A DNA stretch of 13,281 nt from Planctomycetota bacterium (GTDB taxonomy: Bacteria > Planctomycetota > UBA1135 > UBA2386): contig JAGQQZ010000667.1 of the NCBI GenBank assembly GCA_020425915.1, positions 1-13,281 of the forward strand. Direction: 5' to 3'. The notes beneath the pieces were generated by a model that had not been told where the DNA came from, made no database searches, and saw nothing but the letters and a program-made list of their open reading frames with translations. Made by a program: the position numbers and the translations under genes. Below are positions 8,201 through 13,281 of the stretch, in pieces (within the stretch, counting starts at the first letter, position 1; each line of letters starts with the position of its first letter).

Positions 8201-9183
8201 AACCCGAACCGATCGGAAGGATCGGTGTTCGAAGGCTTCAGGTATGCTTGTTCGACCCAGACCGTTCCACTGCGCACGAAGACGTATGCAGCACCCGAAC
8301 TTCCCGCGCTGTCGTCGAACGGAGCTCCATTCACTCCGGTAGCGTTGCTGTCCTCGTCCCACGCGCCGATGACGACCGTATCCTCCGAAATGGCGACCGC
8401 GCTCCCGAAAACGTCGTCGGGGTCGGCGTGCGCGGCCTTGATCAAGCCGTCCTGCACCCACGGATCGACGACGATCGGATAACGCGCCCCTCGATCATCC
8501 ACCGAGATGACGATGCCCTCGGCCGTGGTTTCGAACTCCGCGGGTAGTCTCCGCCCATCCGCGTCGCAGACGACGAGACCCGTGTAGTCGATTACACGGA
8601 CGCCGTCCGCATCTAGGAAATTCACGGCGCGCCCATCCACCGCCACTTCGGGCGTCAATCCGCCTCGCAGCGCCATCGTGAACCGCAACGCGCCGATTTC
8701 GCCCGGGGGACGAGCCAGCAACGTGAACCCGTGCTCGAATCCACGCCGTTCGTTCACGAACCACTCCTGGAGATCGGCGTCGCGCCAGTAGGTCAGCCGA
8801 TTTCCGACGACCGACGTGTCGGCCGCATCCGAGACGATTCGCTCGTCGCCTTCGAACCCGTAGCTCGTGAGTTCGAGCCCCCAGTGCCAAGCGCCATCCC
8901 ACGGCAGCGCTTCGAACCCGCGACCGTCACAGTGCAATCGCATTCGCTGACGCGGCTGTGGAGCGACGTAACCGCCTTCGACCGGTCGCATTTCGTATCG
9001 CGCAGCCTCATACGCCGTGCGAATTGCATTCCAATCGCTCCGACCAATCTTGCCAACCGCGACTGGACTGGAAACGTCTTCGGCGACTTCCCCGGAGCGC
9101 GAGGCCTTGGATTCTTGAGCGCTAACGCCACTGAGCGTCGCATGGATGGTCAACACGGTGGCGCAGATCCGACGGTGGAGCAT
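5251..9183 (-). CDS. Large secreted FG-GAP-type repeat protein, probable double seven-bladed propeller
   Basis: Exported protein of 1310 residues with no recognised enzymatic domain; a surface or extracellular binding role is likely but unproven. A signal peptide (residues 1-22, ending SAQ) precedes an N-terminal domain, about 45-245. That domain has DWNAIRTAYEAARYEMRPVEGGY, WHWGLELTSYGFEG and RGARYPIVVDP, and it often heads proteins of this repeat type. Residues 246-1183 are 14 units of about 67 residues with consensus AYLKASNTxxxDxFG, SVAISGDTIVVGA, EDSSATGVDGDQxDN, SGAAYVFVRSGTxWSQQ. The acidic EDS and DGDQxDN loops could bind calcium as in FG-GAP repeats. Units 7 and 14 are divergent, and a Pro-rich linker (EPEPTTAQV) follows unit 7, suggesting two seven-bladed beta-propellers. 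Residues 1184-1310 are a separate beta domain with four Cys (1189, 1225, 1251, 1260). The ATG at 9183 opens the signal peptide and has AGGAGG just upstream. An integrin-alpha-like propeller fold is inference from the repeats. Confidence 0.87.
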   Translation of the reverse strand: MLHRRICATVLTIHATLSGVSAQESKASRSGEVAEDVSSPVAVGKIGRSDWNAIRTAYEAARYEMRPVEGGYVAPQPRQRMRLHCDGRGFEALPWDGAWHWGLELTSYGFEGDERIVSDAADTSVVGNRLTYWRDADLQEWFVNERRGFEHGFTLLARPPGEIGALRFTMALRGGLTPEVAVDGRAVNFLDADGVRVIDYTGLVVCDADGRRLPAEFETTAEGIVISVDDRGARYPIVVDPWVQDGLIKAAHADPDDVFGSAVAISEDTVVIGAWDEDSNATGVNGAPFDDSAGSSGAAYVFVRSGTVWVEQAYLKPSNTDPSDRFGFSVAISGGTIVVGAWGEDSAAAGVNGNQASNAATTSGAAYVFVRSGTTWSQQAYLKASNPGVDDVFGRSVAVAGDTIVVGAPLEDSSSTGVNGVQANNGALDAGAAYVFVRSGTVWSQQAYLKASNTGSADEFGVSVSISGDTIVVGARDEDSAAAGVDGFQWNDFAADAGAAYVFVRSGTTWSQQAYLKASNTDAADLFGNTVAVSGDTVVVGARFEDSSATGVGGTQSDNGSNNSGAAYVFERSGSVWTQQAYLKASNTGADDGFGNAVAIFGDKIVVAANGEDSGTQVLDGDEGDNGAVNAGAAYVFVRSGATWSQAVYLKASNADIGDLFGTAVAIWGDTIVVGAPNEDSPPFGSECANSAAYSDAGAVFTFTTAVEPEPTTAQVSQIKASNVGTGDQFGYSVGISGDTIVVGAFGEDSSATGVDGDQLDNLQPDSGGAYVFVRSGADWSQEAYLKPSNTGANDRFGHSVSIAGDTIVVGSPFESSGATGVNGIELDDSATSSGAVYVFVRSGTVWTQQAYLKASNTGVGDGFGYSVSISGDTIVVGSPFERSSATGIDGDGSDNAALQSGAAYVFVRSGTVWTQQAYVKASNTGDFDSFGYSVAISGDTIVVGAFQESSSATGVDGDQLDNVSDRAGAAYVFVRSGTAWSQQAYLKASNTDLGDEFGTAVAISNDRIVVGALGEDSNALGVDGDQADNSANDSGAAYVFARSGGVWTQQAYLKASNTHAGDWFGFAVSSAGGMVVVGATREDSSSSGVDGDQLDRSAGGAGAAYVFTHAGTVWAQQTYLKALNTGAGDRFAWSIAISGDTVVSGAKYEEGSAAAASPTSWTDNCAPDSGSAYAYRLFDSSWTAVPLCPPGHHAFGGPQISLSNVPFSNDVEITATNMAGTPICGLLIGFPLVPLSLDIIGSTVPGASLCVDALAVLPCNAPATSASFVLHVDADLSLLGRTFDLQWIEWAGTGIDFGTSQAMRLDVGS
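5635..8448 (-). repeat. Fourteen tandem 201-bp coding repeats
   Basis: The propeller region of the large gene is a DNA tandem array with a 201-bp period, encoding 67-residue units. Twelve of the units keep exactly 67 codons; unit 7 is 69 codons including the linker and unit 14 is 65. Strings such as GAACACGTAGGCCGC and GCCTTCAGGTAGGCCTGCTG (plus strand) recur from unit to unit. The array breaks into units 1-7 (7036-8448) and 8-14 (5635-7035). Such arrays are substrates for unequal recombination, and assembly errors are possible here. Confidence 0.9.
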
Positions 9184-9389
9184 TGGCCCTCCTTCCAGGG
9201 CATGTATCCGACTTGAGACCGGGCGCCGTGGAGCGGTCCGAGCGTCGTGGAGATTACCACAATCCCTCCAATTCACCGAGCGACGATGGGGCCAAGGCAC
9301 TCATTGGCATCTGTCGGCGACGTGTGATTACGTTCGACCGAGGTCACCCAAGGCTCAGTAGTCGCTCGCAACCGGCAGTCGAGCCAACC
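9184..9389. other. 206-bp intergenic region without a clear gene
   Basis: This separates the FHA-protease gene from the repeat-protein gene, both on the minus strand. Besides the strong AGGAGG for the downstream ATG, it holds a -10-like TAATCT (9256-9251, minus) about 67 nt before that ATG, but no -35 hexamer at a suitable spacing. No convincing terminator stem follows the protease stop. The region is less GC-rich than its surroundings around 9250-9280. The repeat-protein gene probably has its own promoter here. Confidence 0.35.
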
Positions 9390-10958
9390 CTACTTCGGCG
9401 GCCACAATCCCTCGATCGCGCCGATCGGATACACGTAGCCGATGTCCGGCGCGATCGGTCCGTCGGGCATGCGCGCGACGGCGGTCACGATGCCGACCAC
9501 GCGGCCCTTCGCGTCGATCATCGGACCGCCGCTGTTGCCCGGGTGGACGGCGGCGTCGACCTGGAGGAACGGGTCCACGCGTCGACTCAGGATGCCCTTG
9601 AACGTCGACGCGAACATCTCGTCGTCGCGGCCCTGCAGGATGTGCTTGCCGAGCGGGAAGCCGAACAGGAACACCTCGGATCCTTCTTCCGGCGGAGTCA
9701 CCGTCGGATCGAACCCGACGATGTACGGCATGCCGGGGAACGGCTCGATCTTCAGCAGGCCGAAGTCGTGCTCGCCGTCGCGCTGGATCTCGACGACCTC
9801 CGCGGCGTGCCGTTCGGCCGTGCCGTGGAACACGACGGAAACGCTCGCGACGACCGGATCGAGGATCGTGCCGTCGGGCATCGTGAACACTTCCTCGAAC
9901 GCCTCCTCGGGCTCGACGACGTGGGCGTTCGTCAGGATGTGGCCGCGCTCGTCGACGACGAAACCGGAGCCGGTCTGTTGGTTCGCGAGTACTTCGCCCG
10001 CGTCGCCGAGCTCGACCCGGATCGATCCGTCCGCGTGCTCGATCCGACGCAGGAGCCGATCGCCGTCGCGCTCCTTCAGCCCGATCTCCGTCGTGATGAA
10101 CACGACCGCGTTGCGGACCCCGTTGATGATCGCGAGCTTGTTGCGCTCGACGCTGACGGGGTCGAACAACGCGAGGTTCTTGGTCGTCGCCTCGAGTCGA
10201 TTGCGCAGGTCGCTCAGCGTCGCGGTCGAAGCCTGCCCACCGGACTCGAGCTTGCGGATGCGCTCGGTCAGCTCGGTCTTCTCGTTCCGGAGCCGCTCGC
10301 GCTCGCTCTCCCACGCGTTCGTCTGATCACTCAGGGACTTCGACGTTCGGTCGAGTGCGGCGGTGAGGTCTTCGTTGAGCTTCGACAGCCGCTGCAATTC
10401 CTCGGCGCTGCTGTGCCAGATCGACCACGCGACCGCGCCGCCGATCACGACCACGAACGCGAGGACCGACACGAAGATCCGACGGTTCTTGCGCGTGCGC
10501 TCCTCGACAGCCGCGGTGATTCCCGCGTGGTGCTGTTCGAGCCCGACCGCCTTGCGCACGAGCTGGATCGTGCTCTCGCCGAACTTCTGCTCGGGATGCG
10601 TCGACGTCATCAGCCGCGTCGCCGAGAGGTCACCGCGCAGCTCGACGACGAAGCGCGGACCGCCGGCTCCGAGACCGATCACGTCGCCGGACTTCAGCAC
10701 CTTCTCGTGCACCTGGATGCCGTTGACGTAGGTGTGGTTCGTCGACTCGAGATCGATCAGCCTCGGCGTCCCCTCGCGCATCGAGATCCGCACGTGGTGT
10801 CCGGACACGACCGCGTGGTCGTCGGCCGCGAGCGTGACGTCGTTGTCGTCGGCGCGTCCGATCGACAACCCGTTCGCCGGGTCGATGTCGATCCACGGCG
10901 GCAGACCGTCGATGTGGACGGGCTTCAGCGCCCAACGGTGCTCATTCGGTACAGTCAC
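9390..10958 (-). CDS. FHA domain-transmembrane-coiled-coil-trypsin-like (HtrA-type) serine protease
   Basis: Membrane-anchored protease of 522 residues that could couple phosphothreonine recognition to proteolysis across the membrane. An FHA domain (about 20-105) shows GLSIGRADDNDVTL, VSGHHVRI and ESTNHTYVNG, the usual GR, SxxH and TxxNG landmarks, with H in place of the common G of STNGT. A basic stretch (RTRKNRR) precedes one transmembrane helix (161-180), which places FHA in the cytoplasm by the positive-inside rule. A coiled coil (184-262) follows, then a chymotrypsin-fold protease (about 275-515). The catalytic triad is visible: His346 (TNAHVV), Asp398 (EHDFGLLKI) and Ser476 (GNSGGP). 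No PDZ domain follows, unlike DegP/HtrA. The GTG at 10958 is the only start that leaves the FHA domain whole. It is transcribed divergently from the ECF-kinase operon with 41 bp between starts, which suggests shared control. The triad looks intact; the substrate is unknown. Confidence 0.9.
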   Translation of the reverse strand: MTVPNEHRWALKPVHIDGLPPWIDIDPANGLSIGRADDNDVTLAADDHAVVSGHHVRISMREGTPRLIDLESTNHTYVNGIQVHEKVLKSGDVIGLGAGGPRFVVELRGDLSATRLMTSTHPEQKFGESTIQLVRKAVGLEQHHAGITAAVEERTRKNRRIFVSVLAFVVVIGGAVAWSIWHSSAEELQRLSKLNEDLTAALDRTSKSLSDQTNAWESERERLRNEKTELTERIRKLESGGQASTATLSDLRNRLEATTKNLALFDPVSVERNKLAIINGVRNAVVFITTEIGLKERDGDRLLRRIEHADGSIRVELGDAGEVLANQQTGSGFVVDERGHILTNAHVVEPEEAFEEVFTMPDGTILDPVVASVSVVFHGTAERHAAEVVEIQRDGEHDFGLLKIEPFPGMPYIVGFDPTVTPPEEGSEVFLFGFPLGKHILQGRDDEMFASTFKGILSRRVDPFLQVDAAVHPGNSGGPMIDAKGRVVGIVTAVARMPDGPIAPDIGYVYPIGAIEGLWPPK

Positions 10959-10999
10959 GGCGCCGCGATCCTAACCGCTTGGTCTATCATCCGCGCCTC
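10959..10999. promoter_or_regulatory. 41-bp divergent promoter region with two -10-like hexamers, possibly leaderless
   Basis: Rightward: TATCAT (10985-10990) lies exactly 9 nt before the ATG of the sigma factor gene. Leftward: TAGGAT (10973-10968, minus strand) lies exactly 9 nt before the GTG of the FHA-protease gene. At this distance transcription would begin at or within a few bases of each start codon. Neither gene has a Shine-Dalgarno at a usable distance, which fits leaderless mRNAs. No -35 hexamers are recognisable, and the two -10 elements are so close that the promoters should compete. Confidence 0.45.
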
Positions 11000-11614
11000 A
11001 TGTCGACCGAGTCCGACGACACGACCGCATTGCTCGCGAGGCTCGCGGACGGTGACGAAGCCGCGCTCGAGACCTTGTTCTCCCGCATGCGTGACAAGCT
11101 GCTGCGGATGGTGCGCTACCGCATCGACCCGCGCCTCGCGGGACGGATCGACCCGGACGACGTGTTGCAGGAGGCGTGGATCGCGGCGGTGCAGCGGATC
11201 GAGTCGTTCCACACCGAGGACGAGACCGCGGTGTTCCTGTGGTTGCGCAAGATCACCGTGCAGGTGCTCGTCGACCTCCACCGCAAGCACCTCGGCGCGC
11301 AGATGCGCGCCGCCGACCAGGAGGTGCGGATCCACGCGCCCGTCGGACCGAATTCGGCGACGATGTCGGCGCTGCTCGTGGCGAGCTTGACTTCGCCGAG
11401 CGGCGCGGCGATGCGCGCGGAGCAGGGCGCGAAGCTCGCCGCCGCGCTCGACGCGATGGACCCGGTCGACCGCGAGATCGTCATGCTGCGCCACTTCGAG
11501 GAGCTCGGCAACGAGGAGGTCGCGGCCGTGCTCGACCTCACGCGATCGACGGCGAGCTACCGCTACATCCAGGCGCTCGCGAAGCTCAAGCGAGCGCTCG
11601 ATCCGAAGTCATGA
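11000..11614 (+). CDS. ECF-type RNA polymerase sigma factor
   Basis: Sigma-70 family factor of the extracytoplasmic function group, 204 residues, directing RNA polymerase to specific promoters. Region 2 covers about residues 20-95, with the typical IDPDDVLQEAWIAAVQRI segment (region 2.2) followed by FLWLRKITVQVLVDLHRKHLGA. Region 4 covers about 145-200: LDAMDPVDREIVMLRHFEELGNEEVAAVLDLTRSTASYRYIQALAKLKRAL, whose helix-turn-helix reads the -35 element. The layout, including the longer acidic/His linker between regions, resembles planctomycete ECF groups encoded beside kinases. No anti-sigma gene is visible; the ATGA-overlapping kinase downstream (4 bases shared) probably regulates it. The ATG at 11000 is preferred to an in-frame TTG at 10979. 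There is no Shine-Dalgarno; a TATCAT sits 9 nt upstream. A TESD (Thr3 to Asp6) near the N-terminus fits a TxxD FHA-docking pattern, but this is speculative. Confidence 0.93.
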   Translation: MSTESDDTTALLARLADGDEAALETLFSRMRDKLLRMVRYRIDPRLAGRIDPDDVLQEAWIAAVQRIESFHTEDETAVFLWLRKITVQVLVDLHRKHLGAQMRAADQEVRIHAPVGPNSATMSALLVASLTSPSGAAMRAEQGAKLAAALDAMDPVDREIVMLRHFEELGNEEVAAVLDLTRSTASYRYIQALAKLKRALDPKS

Positions 11615-13281
11615 GTTCCGACGATCGTCATCCGGTCGAGGCACTCGGCGAGGAGTATCTCGCGCGCCGCCGCCGCGGCGAGATCGCGACGATCGAGCAG
11701 TACGCGCAGGACCATCCCGAGTACGCCGACGAGATCCGCGAACTGTTCCCCGCGATGGAGGCGCTCGAGTCGCTGAAGTCGGCGAGCGGCAGCGGCTTCA
11801 CGCAGTTCGACGACGAGACGCTCGAACAACTCGGCGACTTCCGCGTCATCGGCGAGATCGGGCGTGGCGGGATGGGCGTGGTCTACGAGGTCGAGCAGAA
11901 GACTCTCGGTCGCCGCGTCGCGCTCAAGGTCCTGCCGCGGCAGATGGTCGCCGACGCCGCGCGTCGTGAGCGCTTCGAACGCGAGGCGCAGACCGCGGCG
12001 GGACTGCACCACACCAACATCGTGCCGATCTTCGGCGTCGGCGAAGCCGACGGGCACCACTTCTACGTCATGCAGCTGATCCGGGGCGTCGGCCTCGACC
12101 GGATCCTCGCCGAGCTGCGCGGCGAGTCGAAGTCGCGCGCCTCGTCGTCGCTGACCGAGTCGATGCTCAGCGACGTCGTCTCACAACTCCACGACGTGAC
12201 CAGCATCTCCGGTGACGGCCAGCCGGGACCGCCCCGCGCGGTCGGCCCGCGCGCGCGCGCGACGCTGTCGAACCGCTACTACTACCGGAGCCTCGCGCGG
12301 ATCGGCATGCAGATCGCCGACGCGCTCGACTACGCACACGCGGCCGGCACCCTGCACCGTGACATCAAGCCGGCCAACCTGCTGCTCGACGCGACCGGCA
12401 CCGCTTGGATCACCGACTTCGGACTCGCGAAGGCACTCGAACAGAGCGAACTGACGCGGTCGGGCGACGTGATCGGCACGCTGCGCTACATGGCGCCGGA
12501 GCAGATGCGCGGGCAGTTCGACCGGCGGTCGGACATCTTCTCGCTCGGTCTGACTCTCTACGAACTCGCCACGCTGCAGCCGGCGTTCCAGGGCCGCGAC
12601 CGCGCCGAGCTCGTGCGACAGATCACCGAGGGCCAGATCGCGCGCGTGCGCAAAGTCAACCCGCACTGCCCGCGCGACCTCGCGACGATCATCGAGAAGG
12701 CCTGCGCCACGGAACCGCGCGATCGCTATGCGACGGCCGGCGACCTGAGCGCGGACCTGCAGCGGTTCCTCGAGGATCGTCCGATCGAAGCGCGGCGCGT
12801 GTCCACGCTGGAGTCCGTCTGGCGTTGGTGTCGCCGCAACCGCGCACTCGCCAGCGCGGCGGCGATCGCGCTGCTCGCACTCGTCACGGCCGGCGTCACA
12901 GGCTGGATCGGTTGGGTGACGACGCGCGACGCGCTCGCCGACGCGCGCGACGCCAACGAACTCGCCGACGCCAACCTCCGGCTCAGCCTCGACGCGTTCG
13001 GCACGATGTTCGACGAGGTCTGCGGTGACGACGCGCTCGCGATGATCGAGGATCGCGCGACCGACGCCGACTACACCCCCGCGACTTCGCGCCCGCCGTC
13101 CCCCGACACGCTGCCACTGCTGCAGCACATCCTCGACTTCTACGACCGGTTCGCCGAGCGCAACGCCGACAACGAGCTGCTCGCCTGGGAGATCGCGACC
13201 GCGCATCGGCGGATGGGCGAGATCCGCTTCCGGCTGGGTCGATTCGAGGAGGCGATCGCCTCGTTCGAGGAGGCGATCCGA
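11611..13281 (+). CDS. Membrane Ser/Thr protein kinase with C-terminal TPR (3' end cut by window)
   Basis: PknB-like eukaryotic-type Ser/Thr kinase; 557 residues are visible and the frame is open at the window edge. An N-terminal acidic segment (1-75) leads into the kinase domain (about 76-390). Visible landmarks are the glycine loop GEIGRGGMGVVY (81-92), Lys106 (VALK), HRDIKPANLLL (249-259) with catalytic Asp251, DFGLAK (Asp269) and APEQ (295-298). A long insert (about 170-226), Ser- and Pro-rich, separates the N-lobe strands from the helix before HRD. One transmembrane helix (about 411-436, after WRWCRRNR) suggests a cytoplasmic kinase and extracytoplasmic tail. The tail ends in a TPR-like stretch (EIATAHRRMGEIRFRLGRFEEAIASFEEAI), and more repeats are likely past the edge. 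It overlaps the sigma gene by ATGA, so the two are translationally coupled. All catalytic residues are present. Substrates are unknown; the sigma factor and the divergent FHA-protease are natural candidates. Confidence 0.95.
   Translation, partial: MSSDDRHPVEALGEEYLARRRRGEIATIEQYAQDHPEYADEIRELFPAMEALESLKSASGSGFTQFDDETLEQLGDFRVIGEIGRGGMGVVYEVEQKTLGRRVALKVLPRQMVADAARRERFEREAQTAAGLHHTNIVPIFGVGEADGHHFYVMQLIRGVGLDRILAELRGESKSRASSSLTESMLSDVVSQLHDVTSISGDGQPGPPRAVGPRARATLSNRYYYRSLARIGMQIADALDYAHAAGTLHRDIKPANLLLDATGTAWITDFGLAKALEQSELTRSGDVIGTLRYMAPEQMRGQFDRRSDIFSLGLTLYELATLQPAFQGRDRAELVRQITEGQIARVRKVNPHCPRDLATIIEKACATEPRDRYATAGDLSADLQRFLEDRPIEARRVSTLESVWRWCRRNRALASAAAIALLALVTAGVTGWIGWVTTRDALADARDANELADANLRLSLDAFGTMFDEVCGDDALAMIEDRATDADYTPATSRPPSPDTLPLLQHILDFYDRFAERNADNELLAWEIATAHRRMGEIRFRLGRFEEAIASFEEAIR

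Noticed and set aside
5635..8448. CRISPR-like or minisatellite array
   Set aside because: The 201-bp periodicity is coding, in frame, and yields protein blades; there are no short identical repeats with unique spacers.
6787..8547. 586-residue plus-strand open frame opposite the propeller repeats
   Set aside because: Its apparent repeats merely mirror the 201-bp period of the minus-strand gene, and its composition is Arg/His/Val-rich.
9184..9300. N-terminal extension of the repeat protein to an ATG at 9300
   Set aside because: The extra 39 residues are not signal-like, while the ATG at 9183 opens a signal peptide and has AGGAGG directly upstream.
9183..11390. 735-residue plus-strand open frame across the FHA-protease and sigma factor genes
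   Set aside because: It runs antisense through a protease with an intact triad and then out of frame through the sigma factor; composition is shadow-like.
12181..13206. 341-residue minus-strand open frame opposite the kinase
   Set aside because: It lies opposite a kinase with every catalytic motif in frame, and its Arg/Val/Glu-rich product shows no domain.

Overview
The window is very GC-rich and looks like a chromosomal piece of a Planctomycetota bacterium. The best evidence is the right end: an ECF sigma factor gene overlaps by ATGA a membrane Ser/Thr kinase with C-terminal TPR-like repeats. The large secreted FG-GAP-type repeat protein and the exported beta-rich proteins with a common style of C-terminal module fit the same phylum. 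I cannot place it more finely from sequence alone.

Layout, left to right. (1) 1-329, minus: 5' part of a small YtrA-type GntR repressor gene, with an inverted repeat overlapping its start region. (2) 448-3302, minus: a tandem duplication of a secreted beta-rich protein gene, each copy with its own promoter-like upstream sequence. The downstream copy differs from the upstream copy by one clean in-frame gap of 113 codons. (3) 3451-5124, plus: a FliD-like protein with two flagellin hook IN motifs and no flagellar neighbours in view. (4) 5251-9183, minus: a 1310-residue secreted protein with an N-terminal domain, 14 near-identical 67-residue FG-GAP-like units that split into two sets of seven, and a Cys-bearing C-terminal domain. 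(5) 9390-10958, minus: an FHA domain, transmembrane helix, coiled coil and HtrA-like serine protease in one chain. (6) 11000-13281, plus: the ECF sigma factor and the kinase, the latter cut by the window end.

The right third reads as a signalling module. The kinase has a cytoplasmic catalytic domain and probable extracytoplasmic TPRs. The divergently transcribed partner has a phosphothreonine-binding FHA domain, expected in the cytoplasm, joined through the membrane to a periplasmic protease. The two transcription units are separated by only 41 bp, and each has a -10-like hexamer exactly 9 nt before its start codon. I infer, but cannot show, that kinase, sigma factor and FHA-protease work in one phosphorylation-dependent envelope pathway. 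The left two thirds encode mostly exported proteins (surface, periplasmic or flagellar). Most long open frames opposite these genes are GC-driven shadows.
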